Shown here piece by piece: positions 19,032-28,661 of a DNA stretch of 64,000 nucleotides. Both the position numbers and the translations under genes were made by a program. Each line of letters opens with the position of its first letter. Positions within the stretch are counted from its first letter, which is position 1. This stretch comes from Nitrobacter sp051912485. Lineage in GTDB: Bacteria; Pseudomonadota; Alphaproteobacteria; Rhizobiales; Xanthobacteraceae. Under the pieces are notes generated by a model. The model was not told the origin of the DNA. It searched no databases and saw nothing but the letters and a program-made list of their open reading frames with translations. The stretch is taken from the NCBI RefSeq assembly GCF_051912485.1, contig NZ_CP196822.1, positions 806,001-870,000 of the forward strand. Reading direction: 5' to 3'.

Positions 19032-21113
19032 TTACCGCTGCGGCGCGGACGGGATCGCGGCCGGCGGCATCAGCGGCTGCGGCATTGCCGTGGGTGGAGA
19101 AGACGATGGTGCCGGCGTCAACGGCGTGGGGGCCGAGCGGCCAAGCGGCGCCAGCGGTTCGCCCGTCACTTCGCTTGCGTCCGCTGCGTTGAGATGCAGC
19201 TCCGCCTCGGCCGCCGGCAGCGCCGCGTCCGCCATCGCGGCATGGCCTTCGGCGCTCGGATGGATCGCGCCGCCATAGACGGCGGAGAGCAGGCCCCACG
19301 TTGCGTCATGGATATCGGACGGCTGCATCGATGTGGGCAGCGCCTGCGGATAGGTCATCGCCGTGAAGTAGCTGTCGTTGGCGTCGCGGATCCAGCGCGC
19401 GCGCGGCAGATAGGCGCGGAAGTCGCTTGCCGGACGACCGCAGACGAGAGGCTGCTCCGGCGCTGCCACGATGTCGCTGACGAAGCTGTCGCCCCTTGCC
19501 GAGAAACAGGCGCGGTCGAATTCGGGATCGTTGCCGCCGTGCGCGCAAAACCCATGATCGGCGAACACCGCCTGATGCGCTTCGACGAAGGTCATGCTGT
19601 CGCTGGCGGGATCGCGGCAAATCACGCCGGATTGACAGAGCGCGATCGCCTTCAGCCGCGGCAGGAATTCGTTCTGGACGTAGCCTTCGACCTCGGCGAG
19701 CCGCCGCGGATCGGCGTTGAACGACGGATGCACGTCGAAGCCGGCCTTGCCGCCGGCGCAGGGCGCACTGCCGTTGGCCAGCGCCGGGTTGGCGTAGGAG
19801 ACGAACACAACGCGCGACAGGTCGTTGCCCACCAGCGGCTTCAATGCAGCGCGGAGCTTGCCGAAGGATTGCGGCAGGTCGCGCACGAGACTCGAGCGAG
19901 AATCGTCGACCGATTCGATCAGGCCGCCGCGCTTGAACAGCGCGCGCTCGGTCGGCGCGTCGACGATGACGTTGGACACGAGGCCCGAGAAATTGATGTC
20001 GTTGGCGCCGATCGTCAGCAGCACGAGGTCGAGCTTGCGGTCCGGCTGGCGGCGCTTCGCGGCAGCGAGCGCCTCGCGCAGTTCGGCGATCTGGCCGTTG
20101 ACAGTGCCCTGACACTTGGCCGACGACAGGCACTCGCGGGCGCGCTGCGAACCCAGCAATCCGTCCGGAATGCTGGCGCCGGTGCAGGCGAGCGGCAGGT
20201 AGGTCACGGCGATGTGCGGATAGCGAACCGCGAGCGCGAGCGCGGTGCGGGTCTGGTAGCTGTAGAGCGAACGGTGACAGGCCGCATTCAGCCACAGCGC
20301 ACCGTAGTGCTGCCAGGTCTGAAGCGGGCCGGAGGTGCCGCAGGCGCGGCCGCCTTTATAGCCGGCGCGGCTCGGCCGGTAATATTCGTCTGCCGCCCCG
20401 CCGAGATAGGAGCGGAAGCAGAAGCCTTCGTCCGACAGCGCGATGGCGCGGTCCGGGTTCCCTTCACCGGAGGCAATGGAATCGCCTAACCCTGCGATGA
20501 GGACGTCGCGCACCTTGATCTGGGCCATCAGGCGCTGCGGTGCGTCGTCGCCGCTCGTGACGTCGACTGTGGCATTGGTGGCGCGGCCGTAGCGGGCACG
20601 GAAGTCGATCGGCTCGGCGCAGTCGAGCGTCGTGGTGCGCGGACCGTCGCCGTCGTCGAACGACCAGGCGCACACCGCGCCGACCGGGACGGCGCCGGTC
20701 AGGCGCACGGTGACCGGATGCTCCGTCGGCGTCAGGTAGCTTTCCTTGATCTTGTCGCGGGTGCAGGGCTCGCTGACGTGGCCGCCGAGGTCGATGCAAA
20801 GACGGTTCACGGCGTTGCGGGCCCAGCCGCGGCCGTCGCTTTGAAGCTCCAGCGCCTGCTCGGCGGCGAGAATGCTCTGGTTGCGTTCGGCGGCGACGTG
20901 GATCTGGAAGTCGCGCTCCTCGCGGAACAGCCGGAAACGGTTGCGGACCTCCCACGAAATCTCCATCCCGCCGGCCGCCTGATCCTGGATCGGCGTGGCC
21001 GCCGGAGAGGCGGGGTCAAAGGAAGCGGGTTGCGCGAGGGTTTGCTGCGCGGCGAGCGTGCCGAGCAATATCAGGACAATGCGGACGACGGAGGAGGTGT
21101 GAAGGCGGGGCAT
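19032..21113 (-). CDS. Secreted SGNH/GDSL-like hydrolase domain protein
   Basis: 693 residues from ATG 21113, followed by a signal peptide ending near LAAQQTLAQ. Residues 30-200 are a beta-rich region of unknown type; from about 210 a GDSL-like domain with GDSIASGEGN (nucleophile Ser), TIGANDINFSG (Asn of block III) and IHPSAEGHAAMAD near residue 620 (catalytic His). The tail is Pro/Ser-rich. Probably a periplasmic or exported esterase/lipase or carbohydrate esterase; substrate unknown. Several Cys residues suggest disulfides. Confidence 0.75.
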   Translation of the reverse strand: MPRLHTSSVVRIVLILLGTLAAQQTLAQPASFDPASPAATPIQDQAAGGMEISWEVRNRFRLFREERDFQIHVAAERNQSILAAEQALELQSDGRGWARNAVNRLCIDLGGHVSEPCTRDKIKESYLTPTEHPVTVRLTGAVPVGAVCAWSFDDGDGPRTTTLDCAEPIDFRARYGRATNATVDVTSGDDAPQRLMAQIKVRDVLIAGLGDSIASGEGNPDRAIALSDEGFCFRSYLGGAADEYYRPSRAGYKGGRACGTSGPLQTWQHYGALWLNAACHRSLYSYQTRTALALAVRYPHIAVTYLPLACTGASIPDGLLGSQRARECLSSAKCQGTVNGQIAELREALAAAKRRQPDRKLDLVLLTIGANDINFSGLVSNVIVDAPTERALFKRGGLIESVDDSRSSLVRDLPQSFGKLRAALKPLVGNDLSRVVFVSYANPALANGSAPCAGGKAGFDVHPSFNADPRRLAEVEGYVQNEFLPRLKAIALCQSGVICRDPASDSMTFVEAHQAVFADHGFCAHGGNDPEFDRACFSARGDSFVSDIVAAPEQPLVCGRPASDFRAYLPRARWIRDANDSYFTAMTYPQALPTSMQPSDIHDATWGLLSAVYGGAIHPSAEGHAAMADAALPAAEAELHLNAADASEVTGEPLAPLGRSAPTPLTPAPSSSPPTAMPQPLMPPAAIPSAPQR

Positions 21114-21250
21114 GAATGGTTTTGACGCGATAGTTTTGGCGGAAATAAGAGAGGTCTGTCGGATCAACCGTCGGATGAAGCGAATGTGACGGGCGAAGGC
21201 AGCCGACCAGCGGAAATGGTGGCGACGGCAGGATCGTCCACCGGCCCGGT

Positions 21251-22363
21251 TCAGTCCTGGGAGACCGGGGTCTTGACCGGGCGCGGTGGCGAGGTCGTCT
21301 GGTCCGGAGCGCCGCCGCCGTTGCTCTCGTTGTGGCGATCACTGTCGTTGCCATTGCCATTTCCATTGGTCATGCGGCGGTGCTGCCAGGGCTGCACGAC
21401 GTTGAGCCAGAGCTCGCGCGCGCCCATGATGGTGATGGCGATGGCGAATGGAATCACAAAATAGAGCATGCGGTAGACCAAAAGCGTCGCCAGCAGCTGC
21501 TCCTTGCCGAACTGCGGCAAAGCCACCAGCATCGCGGCGTCGAATACGCCAAGGCTTCCGGGGGCGTGGCTGGCAAAACCGAGCAACGTGGCCAAAATAA
21601 AGACCACCGACACCGAGACGAAGTCGATCGGCGGCTGTGCGGGCATCAGCAGATACATCGCCGAAGCGCAAAAGCCCAGATCGACGACGCCGATCAGGAT
21701 CTGCACGAAGGTCAGCGGCGCCGACGGCATCACGACCTTCCAGCCGTTCTGTCCGAGTTCGCGACGGTTGCGGCCGGTGATGATCCAGACGAGATAGATC
21801 GCGATGCCCACGAGGCACCCGAACGCGATCAGGCGATTGATGGACGGCGGCAAAAGGTCCATCGCGCTTGCGGCCGACGGATGCCAGGCCATGCCGAGGC
21901 CGAGCACGAACAGGTTGCCAAGCCAGAACGTCAGCCCGGAGATGAAGCAGACCTTGGCGACGTCGATCGCGTTGAGCCCGTGATCCGAATAGATGCGGAA
22001 ACGGATCGCGCCGCCGGTGAAGACGGTGGCGCCGACGTTGTGGCCGATGGTGTAGCTGGTGAACGCCGAGAGCGCGGCGACGCGGTAAGGAATGTGATCC
22101 TTGCCAATCGTCCGCAGCGCAAAGAAATCATAGAACGTCAGCGTACAGAACGCGCCGACCACGCAAAGCGCGGCCATGGCGATCTGGTGCGGCGACTTCT
22201 CGGTCAGCGCGATCAGGATGACGCTGGTGTCGACGCCCCTGAGGGTGTGGATGAGAGTCGTGATCGCGAAAGCGATGATGACGAGGCTCGCAACAACACC
22301 AAGCCGTTTCCAGCCGATCCGTTCCTTGAAGCCGCGCTGAAGCGCGGTCAGCAGCCGATGCAT
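21251..22363 (-). CDS. Flippase-like (UPF0104 / lysylphosphatidylglycerol synthetase TM) membrane protein
   Basis: 370 residues from ATG 22363, which has AGGA upstream; the frame is open further to 22411. About eight membrane helices; conserved family segments YTIGHNVGATVFTGGAIRFR and ASHAPGSLGVFDAAML match the flippase-like domain of MprF and YbhN. No aminoacyl-transferase domain is attached. Likely a lipid translocase or related transporter. The C-terminal 40 residues are polar and Asn/Gly/Pro-rich. Confidence 0.85.
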   Translation of the reverse strand: MHRLLTALQRGFKERIGWKRLGVVASLVIIAFAITTLIHTLRGVDTSVILIALTEKSPHQIAMAALCVVGAFCTLTFYDFFALRTIGKDHIPYRVAALSAFTSYTIGHNVGATVFTGGAIRFRIYSDHGLNAIDVAKVCFISGLTFWLGNLFVLGLGMAWHPSAASAMDLLPPSINRLIAFGCLVGIAIYLVWIITGRNRRELGQNGWKVVMPSAPLTFVQILIGVVDLGFCASAMYLLMPAQPPIDFVSVSVVFILATLLGFASHAPGSLGVFDAAMLVALPQFGKEQLLATLLVYRMLYFVIPFAIAITIMGARELWLNVVQPWQHRRMTNGNGNGNDSDRHNESNGGGAPDQTTSPPRPVKTPVSQD

Positions 22364-22793
22364 TCGTCCTCCCGGCACACGTTTCGAGCCGATTGGGGAG
22401 AGGGATGGCAAGCGGCTGTTCCGTCACTCATACGCGAAAAATCCACAGGACAAAACGGCGCGTTGCCCTGACAGGGGCGTCATCATCGTTCGAATGCGGT
22501 CATGCGCCTTCACCGATCGAAAACCCATCAGAAAATGCACCTGCTGCGGCGTTCCTACCGCGCGACGATCATGGTGTGCATATAGGCATAAAACCTTGTG
22601 TGTTCCATGGGCGATTTGGCCTCTTTGCCGGAGATACGTCAAAGCGGTGGACGACGTGTTGATGCCGCAGTTGCACGACATTAGCTTATTAGCTTATTGC
22701 GCCGGGAAACAATTCGTGAAGGTGGCCCGCGCGCAAGCGCTGGGGCCGGCGAAACTGGACCGGAAATGCGGGCAACGACCGTGCCGTGATCCG
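22364..22793. other. 430-bp intergenic region, no gene recognised
   Basis: Lies between two minus-strand genes. Short frames exist on both strands but show no conserved features and irregular codon use. A direct repeat TTAGCTTA occurs twice at 22682-22699. I see no convincing terminator or RNA gene. Confidence 0.5.
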
Positions 22794-23228
22794 TCACGTC
22801 TTGCGTAGCGCGAAATACGCGCCGCAGAAAGCCATCGCCGCGCCGAGGCCGAGCACGGCGAGCCCGGCCACGAGGCCTGCGACTGTGGGCACTGCGTTCG
22901 GCGCTGAGGCGGCCTGCCCTGCACCCGCCAGAAACAGCACGGCGACGGCAATGAGGAACTGCCGCAGCCGTTGCTGAATACGGCCGGACGGCGCGCTATG
23001 CATCAGCGTCGCGACAAAATAGCTGCCGGAGAACCCGGCCGTAGCAACCAGCCACCATGCGATTGCGGCGCCCGCCGGCATGAACTCTTTGCCATCGGAA
23101 CGCCAAAGGGCGCCGAGATCGAGGCCGATCTGCGCGCCCAGCATGTGCACGGCAAGCGCGAGCAATATGCCGGACACCATCGCGCCGCCGAGAATCAAGT
23201 GACGCGGAAAATAAGCCGTTTCAGCCAT
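22794..23228 (-). CDS. Small hypothetical integral membrane protein
   Basis: 144 residues from ATG 23228 (MAETAYFPRHLILGG). Four hydrophobic helices (about 11-30, 55-75, 85-105, 115-138) joined by short loops. No motif points to a function. The much longer open frame upstream to 23948 is antisense to the next gene and is not believed. Confidence 0.65.
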   Translation of the reverse strand: MAETAYFPRHLILGGAMVSGILLALAVHMLGAQIGLDLGALWRSDGKEFMPAGAAIAWWLVATAGFSGSYFVATLMHSAPSGRIQQRLRQFLIAVAVLFLAGAGQAASAPNAVPTVAGLVAGLAVLGLGAAMAFCGAYFALRKT

Positions 23229-23276
23229 AAAGGATTTGTAGGATAGAACCTGCACCGCGAGCAAGGGAATGCCGTT

Positions 23277-23870
23277 GTGCGAAGGATGCCGCCGCCCGAG
23301 ATGCCGCAACCAGGTCTCGGCTACGCCTACAGGGCGTCGCTGATCGGATCGGCGCATCGGTTTATGCTCGAGGATGACGGGATATCCTGGCAGGCTGGCC
23401 GCAGATCGGGAAAATGGCGTTACGCGGACATCGCGGGGGTGCGGATGTCGTACCGGCCGATGTCGATGCAATCGCGGCGATTTCGCACCGAGATCGAACA
23501 TCGCGGCGGCGGCCGTATCATCGTGATGTCCACCACCTGGCAGACGCTGGCGCTGATGGCCGCGCAGGACAAGGATTATCGCGCTTTCATTGTCGATCTG
23601 CACCGGCGGCTCGCTGAGCATGGCGCGCGCGCTTCGCTCGTTGGCGGCCTGAACCCCGCGCTTTATTTTGCCGGCGCAGGCGTATTGGCGTTGCTGTCGG
23701 TATCGATGGCCGCCCTGCTGGTGCGGGCGCTGGCCACCGGCGAATGGGCCGGCGCGCTGTTCATCGTCGGACTGTCGGCGCTGTTCGGCTGGCAGATCGG
23801 CGGCTTCATGCGTCGCAACAGGCCGCGCGCCTATACCTTCGATGCGCTGCCGCAGGATTTGCTTCCCTAG
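23277..23870 (+). CDS. Hypothetical protein with C-terminal membrane hairpin
   Basis: 197 residues from GTG 23277, which has an AAGGGA site eight bases upstream; ATG 23286 is the alternative. The first 120 residues are soluble and beta-rich, with GSAHRFMLEDDGISWQAG and WRYADIAGVRMSYRP, which looks like a PH-like or bPH-type domain. Then two membrane helices (about 127-147 and 152-172) and a short basic tail. Divergent from the small membrane protein, 48 bp apart. Confidence 0.72.
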   Translation: MRRMPPPEMPQPGLGYAYRASLIGSAHRFMLEDDGISWQAGRRSGKWRYADIAGVRMSYRPMSMQSRRFRTEIEHRGGGRIIVMSTTWQTLALMAAQDKDYRAFIVDLHRRLAEHGARASLVGGLNPALYFAGAGVLALLSVSMAALLVRALATGEWAGALFIVGLSALFGWQIGGFMRRNRPRAYTFDALPQDLLP

Positions 23871-23892
23871 AGCGACGTTTTCGTCGCGCGCT

Positions 23893-24318
23893 TCAATGCC
23901 GCACCACCAGCACCGAACACGTGGCGTAGCGCACCACATGACCGGCATTGGATCCGAGAAAGTAGCTCCTCATCGCCGGGCGATGCGAGGCCATTACGAT
24001 CAGGTCGGCGTTGATCGCCTGCGCTTCCTCCAGAATCTCGTGATAGATGCTGCCCTGCCGCACCGCGCTGGAAATGCGTGAAGGCGCGAGCCGGATCTCG
24101 CTTGCGACGATCGCCAGCGCATCTTCCGACGACTGGCGGTGCTGCACGTCGAAATCCGCCGGCATGTATTCCGCGAGCATTACCGGCGTCATGTGCAGCA
24201 CGTTCAGCAGCCTGATGGCACCGTTCGAGGCTTGCGACAACGATACAGCGGTTGCGATCGCGGGTTTGGCGAGATCAGTGTCGGTCAGGTCGATCGGCAC
24301 GAGAATGGATTTGAACAT
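23893..24318 (-). CDS. Universal stress protein, UspA family
   Basis: 141 residues, the normal size for a one-domain Usp. N-terminal KSILVPIDLTDTD with the invariant Asp, the middle EAQAINADLIVMASHRP, and C-terminal SYFLGSNAGHVVRYATCSVLVVR that resembles the ATP-binding G-x2-G-x9-G-(S/T) loop (GSNAGHVVRYATCSV). Monocistronic. Converges with the preceding plus-strand gene, 22 bp apart. Confidence 0.92.
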   Translation of the reverse strand: MFKSILVPIDLTDTDLAKPAIATAVSLSQASNGAIRLLNVLHMTPVMLAEYMPADFDVQHRQSSEDALAIVASEIRLAPSRISSAVRQGSIYHEILEEAQAINADLIVMASHRPAMRSYFLGSNAGHVVRYATCSVLVVRH

Positions 24319-24538
24319 CGGCGCTCTCCATCATGCTCCGGTCCCAGCGCCGCATCCTGCCTTCTGCGGGATGTTTTGATCGAGGGACCACGTGCAAATG
24401 CTGTGCGCAATGCAAGTATATCATGAAAAGTGACGGCGCGTCGGACGAACGGCGAGCTGCTGAAAAGCCCGGAACATTTTTGGGCTCGGACGCCGAGTTA
24501 GCGGCGATCACGGATGCGTAATTGCGCATCGGGGACTG

Positions 24539-25075
24539 TCACACCTCCTTCAGCAGTTTCGGGCTGACGAACTGCGCAAGCCGTCCACCTCCGAAGGCGA
24601 TGCCATCCCAGCTCTCGATGGCAAAGTCGATCAAGACAAGTCCCATTGTCGGCAGGTTGTGGGCCAGCGCCGCGCGCCCGGCTGCGTCGCCGCCGCCGAT
24701 CAGGCCGAGCGCGAGTTCGTGCAGGCCGGGATTGTGCCCGACGATCATCAGACATTTGGGATCCTCGGTGGCGATGGAACGAATGATCGCCAATAGTTGC
24801 GTCGGCTCGGCGCCGTAAAGCTCGGGCAGATCTGCGGCAAGCCCCTGAGGCACCTCGTCTGAAATCTGTTGCTGGACAATATCCCAGGTCTCGCGCGCCC
24901 GCACCGCGGTCGAGATCAACGCTAGATCGGGCAGCAGGGATCGTTGTCTGGCAAGCCATGCACCGAGTTCGGTGGCGTCCTTATGGCCGCGCACGGCGAG
25001 CGGGCGGTCCCGATCGGTGCCGCTGGGGGACGTACTCTCCGCTTTGGCGTGTCGAAGGAGCAGCAGGCGGCGCAT
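24539..25075 (-). CDS. SixA-like histidine phosphatase
   Basis: 178 residues from ATG 25075. Phosphoglycerate-mutase fold: LLLRHAKAE at the start (nucleophile His9), RPLAVRGHKDA, and IVGHNPGLHELAL with the second His. The length and RHAKAE motif match SixA, which dephosphorylates phosphohistidine on Hpt domains or PTS proteins. A solo Hpt protein is encoded 7 kb away, but nothing ties the two together directly. Confidence 0.87.
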   Translation of the reverse strand: MRRLLLLRHAKAESTSPSGTDRDRPLAVRGHKDATELGAWLARQRSLLPDLALISTAVRARETWDIVQQQISDEVPQGLAADLPELYGAEPTQLLAIIRSIATEDPKCLMIVGHNPGLHELALGLIGGGDAAGRAALAHNLPTMGLVLIDFAIESWDGIAFGGGRLAQFVSPKLLKEV

Positions 25076-25149
25076 GACGCAGTCTCGATTTGGCGTTAAA
25101 GCATAATCCGGAACGCGGGATATGGGCATGGATCGTGCGGCCAATCTAC

Positions 25150-25183
25150 GGGACAAGGTGACCCTTGCAAGGGACAAGGTGAC
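25150..25183. repeat. 13-bp direct repeat, possible operator
   Basis: GGGACAAGGTGAC occurs at 25150-25162 and 25171-25183, 21 bp centre to centre, about two DNA turns. It is in the short divergent region between the SixA-like gene and the FAD oxidoreductase gene. Confidence 0.45.
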
Positions 25184-25213
25184 AAGGTTGACGCAGGTCC
25201 GTAAGGAAACGCG

Positions 25214-26647
25214 ATGACTTCGGAGAGCATAGCTGCGGCTAATGGTCCCGGCGATGCGGCGCCCGCCGCCGCTGCGCAGGACTGCGTGCGACTGGCAGTC
25301 GATCTCGATGTCGATATTTGCGTGGTGGGGGCCGGCCTGGCCGGCCTCACGGTGGCGCTGGAGGCCGCGCGGACGGGCGCAAATGTCGTCGTCCTCGAGG
25401 GGCGCCATGCCGGCTGGAACGCGTCCGGCCATCATCTCGGGACGGTGATGCCGGGCTACGCGCTTCCGCTTTCCGATCTGATCGCTCGCGTTGGTTTCGA
25501 TGACGCATGCGAACTCTGGTCGCTATCCCAGCAGGGCGCGGATTATGTTCGCACCCATGCCGCCGAACATGTCATTCCCGGCCTTGGGCTGACCGAAGGC
25601 GCGCTCGAGGTCTCCAATGTCGACGCCGGCGATCGGCTGATCAGCCGCCTGCAAATGCTCAGTGAGGATTTCGCGACCGAGGTGGAGGGGTGGCAGATCG
25701 ATCGCGTCCGCGACACCTTACGCACCGGGCGGTATTTTCACGCGGTCCATTATCCGCGAGCGTTCCAGATAGACGGGCGCAAATACGTTCATGGCCTTGC
25801 GGAGCTTGCGCGCAACGCTGGCGCGCGCATCTTCGAGGAGACGCCCGTGGTCAGCATCGACCCGTTCGGGATTCGAAAGCGCATCGTGACGCCGCAGGCG
25901 CGTCTGCGGGCATCCCACCTCGTGCTCGCAGGCAATATCCATCTCGGCGAAGCGATGCGGCGATTGTCCGATACGCTGGTCCCGGTCTGGCGGCATGCCG
26001 CCGTCACGGCACCGCTGGGCTCGCGGCTCGCCGAGGCGGTGACGTTTCAGGGTTCCGTCATCGACACCGATGGCATCGATCATTTCCGCATCGTCGATGG
26101 TGACAGGCTGATGTGGGCTAGCCCGGAGACCACCTGGGAGGCGAAATCAGAGCGCCATGCCGGGGCGATCTGCAGGCGTATCCGTACCATCTTCCCGCAA
26201 CTCGGCACGGTCGAGATCGCGAAGGTCTTCTCCGGCGCGATCGGGCAGACCGTGCATGGTATGCCGCAGATCGGCCAGTTGCTGCCCGGACTGTGGGTCG
26301 CGAGTGGCTTCGGCCGGCAGGGATTGAACACGTCGGCGATGGCGGGGCAACTGATCGCCCGCAGCATACTGGAGGGCGAGGACCGCTGGCGGCTGTTTTC
26401 GCCGTTCGAACTGGTGTGGGCCGGCGGAGCCACCGGACGTGCTGCCGGCTACGCCATCGGCATGGCGGAGCGGGCGCGTTCCGCCGCCGCTGGCACGCTG
26501 GCGCGTTATCGCGAGCGGGCGCGAATCAGGGCGCGGGCGCGCGAGGTCAGGCTCGCCGAGGCCAATCGTCAGGCAGGAACGCGGCCGCCGCGATCCAGGA
26601 CTCATCACGTGCCGGCGTCGGCACCTGCGAGTGATCGCGACGGATAA
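25214..26647 (+). CDS. FAD-dependent oxidoreductase, DAO / gamma-glutamylputrescine-oxidase type
   Basis: 477 residues. FAD-binding VVGAGLAGLTVALEAARTGA at about residues 37-56 and the family segment GRHAGWNASGHHLGTVMPGY follow a 30-residue Ala-rich leader. C-terminal VASGFGRQGLNTSAMAGQLIA is the second FAD-contact region of DAO enzymes. Residues 420-477 are an Arg/Ala-rich extension not usual in the family. Likely oxidises an amine or amino acid; substrate unknown. AAGGAA ribosome site precedes ATG 25214. Confidence 0.85.
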   Translation: MTSESIAAANGPGDAAPAAAAQDCVRLAVDLDVDICVVGAGLAGLTVALEAARTGANVVVLEGRHAGWNASGHHLGTVMPGYALPLSDLIARVGFDDACELWSLSQQGADYVRTHAAEHVIPGLGLTEGALEVSNVDAGDRLISRLQMLSEDFATEVEGWQIDRVRDTLRTGRYFHAVHYPRAFQIDGRKYVHGLAELARNAGARIFEETPVVSIDPFGIRKRIVTPQARLRASHLVLAGNIHLGEAMRRLSDTLVPVWRHAAVTAPLGSRLAEAVTFQGSVIDTDGIDHFRIVDGDRLMWASPETTWEAKSERHAGAICRRIRTIFPQLGTVEIAKVFSGAIGQTVHGMPQIGQLLPGLWVASGFGRQGLNTSAMAGQLIARSILEGEDRWRLFSPFELVWAGGATGRAAGYAIGMAERARSAAAGTLARYRERARIRARAREVRLAEANRQAGTRPPRSRTHHVPASAPASDRDG

Positions 26648-26678
26648 CCGGTTTGATGCGACTGCCCGGCCGGTTGGA

Positions 26679-28661
26679 TCACGCGGATACGACGATATGA
26701 TCGGGCGGCAGGCCGGCCTGATACCGATCGTACATGGCTCGATACGCGGCCTCGATATGTCTTGCAAATAATTCCGTGTCGAACAGAGGTGTGGTCAGGC
26801 GATTCCTTTCAAGCTTGTTCCTGATCGCGGCGAGCTTGTCGGGATTTCTGGCCAGGTCAACGGCGAGACTCTCATACTCATCCGCCGTTTGCGCAATTAG
26901 CTCGGGCAGACCGATCGCATTCAACAGGCTCGCGGCAACCCTGCCTGCAAAGGTTTCACCGATTTTGGTGAGTACAGGCAGGCCTGCCCAGAGCGCATCG
27001 CTCGCCGTTGTGTGAGCGCTGTATGGCAGCGTATCCAGGAAAAGGTCGGCGAGGCGATGGCGCGCCAAGTGCTCGGGTGGCTCTGCTCGCCTGGCAAAGA
27101 CAAGACGCGTCGGATCGACGCCTCTGACCTCGGCTTCCTTTCTCAGATTTTCGATAGCCGTTTGGTTTTCGACCAGCAGCCAAAGCGCGCTTTCATTGAC
27201 CGCCCTGAGGATGCGCATCCAGCGTCCGAAGGTTTCAGGCTGAATCTTATAGTTGTTGTTGAAACAGCAAAAAACGAACTTGTCCGCGGGAAGTCCGCAA
27301 TCGTCCCGCCTGAATGACGTATCGGCAATCAGCCGTTTCCGGTCATTGGGTTGATAACTATGAGGCAGGCTGACGATCTTTTCCGAGTAAAGCGCCGTGT
27401 CGGAAGGCCTGAGAACTGTTTTGTCGGCAACGATGTAATCGATGTACGAAGCCGCCATTGTTCCTGGATAACCGAGGTAGTTGACCTGCACGGGGGCGGG
27501 ACGGCGCGCGAAAATATCCGTGCGCGCTCCTTTCGTGAAACCATTCAAATCAACCAGGATATCGATTTCAGCGTCGGCAATTGCGCGCGCAATTTCGGCG
27601 TCCGATCGATCTTCACAGGCAATAAATTTGTCGAATGAGTTCGTCAGCCGCTTGCGAATATCCGATCCATCGTCAGGTCCTATCGAATAGGCGAAAAGTT
27701 CGAAATGCGTCCGGTCATGCAGCTCAAATAATTCCGCCATCAGATGTGCGGTCGGGTGCCGGTTAAGGTCGGTAGAGACATAACCAAGACGTATTTTATC
27801 GTGCGCATGGATCGCGCCCTGCCATATCGGCCGGAACGTTTGCGGATTCCTGGCCGTCGTCCACGTTCGCGCGCAGCGAAGGTGATCGTCGGCTGAATCG
27901 GAGAGGGCAAGCAAAGCAAAAGGACCGCTGCTTACCTTGCCCGATCGAACAGATGCCGTAAGACGATTGATCTCATCACCGAGTTTTTCCCAGCTGCACA
28001 TGCGCATTTTCGTATGAAGCCGCGCCCCTTCGACGCCGTCCAGCTCAGGCTTGATGGAGAAAGCCCTGTCATAAGCGGCGAAGGCTTCATCGTAGCGGTT
28101 GAGATCATAGAAAACATTGCCGCGACCGAACCAGGATTCGGCGAGATCAGGCTTGATCGAGAGTGCTTTGTCGTAAGCGGCGAGCGCCTCGACATGCCGC
28201 TTGAGCACCGACAGCGTCTTGCCCTTGTTGGCATATGCTTCGCCATACAACCCATTCAATGAAATCGCCCTGTCGAAGTCCGCAATCGCCAAATCATAGT
28301 TTCCGAGATCGTTGAATACCGTTCCTCTGTTGTTCCAGGTCTCGGCGACGTTCGGATTCAAAGCCAAAGCCTTGCTGAAATTTTCCAGGGCCTGCTGTGG
28401 CTTGTTCAGACGTTTGGAAATCAGACCGTAGTTATAAAACGAGACGTCGGATTTCTGATTTATGGATGTCGCCCTTGCGATGAACGGCTCTGCCTCGGCA
28501 AAGCGTTCCATGGCCATCAGGACCACGACCAGCAGGTTGAGGGCGGGAACATTCGATCTGTCGCTTCGAACGACACGGCTGAACAATTCTTCGGCGCGCT
28601 TCAGATCTCTATTATTGAAAGCAGCAAGCGCATCCTTAAAGATTTTGGGAATATCGGACAT
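26679..28661 (-). CDS. TPR-domain O-GlcNAc transferase-like (SPINDLY/GT41) glycosyltransferase
   Basis: 660 residues. About six TPR repeats at residues 5-220 (for example FNNRDLKRAEELFSRVV and PNVAETWNNRGTVFNDLG), then a GT41 domain from about 270: RLGYVSTDLNRHPTAHLM, DILVDLNGFTKGARTDIFA, VQVNYLGYPGTMAASYIDY and LPYSAHTTASDALWAGLPV. Transfers a sugar to Ser/Thr of protein targets bound by the TPRs. The same architecture is found in Caulobacter FlmG, which glycosylates flagellin; two flagellin genes lie 10 kb downstream, so flagellin is a plausible but unproven target. Codon use looks less GC-rich than in the neighbours, hinting at transfer. Confidence 0.9.
   Translation of the reverse strand: MSDIPKIFKDALAAFNNRDLKRAEELFSRVVRSDRSNVPALNLLVVVLMAMERFAEAEPFIARATSINQKSDVSFYNYGLISKRLNKPQQALENFSKALALNPNVAETWNNRGTVFNDLGNYDLAIADFDRAISLNGLYGEAYANKGKTLSVLKRHVEALAAYDKALSIKPDLAESWFGRGNVFYDLNRYDEAFAAYDRAFSIKPELDGVEGARLHTKMRMCSWEKLGDEINRLTASVRSGKVSSGPFALLALSDSADDHLRCARTWTTARNPQTFRPIWQGAIHAHDKIRLGYVSTDLNRHPTAHLMAELFELHDRTHFELFAYSIGPDDGSDIRKRLTNSFDKFIACEDRSDAEIARAIADAEIDILVDLNGFTKGARTDIFARRPAPVQVNYLGYPGTMAASYIDYIVADKTVLRPSDTALYSEKIVSLPHSYQPNDRKRLIADTSFRRDDCGLPADKFVFCCFNNNYKIQPETFGRWMRILRAVNESALWLLVENQTAIENLRKEAEVRGVDPTRLVFARRAEPPEHLARHRLADLFLDTLPYSAHTTASDALWAGLPVLTKIGETFAGRVAASLLNAIGLPELIAQTADEYESLAVDLARNPDKLAAIRNKLERNRLTTPLFDTELFARHIEAAYRAMYDRYQAGLPPDHIVVSA

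Noticed and set aside
22424..22808. Short frames on both strands (85 and 104 codons)
   Set aside because: No ribosome site, no domain, odd amino-acid composition and mutual overlap.
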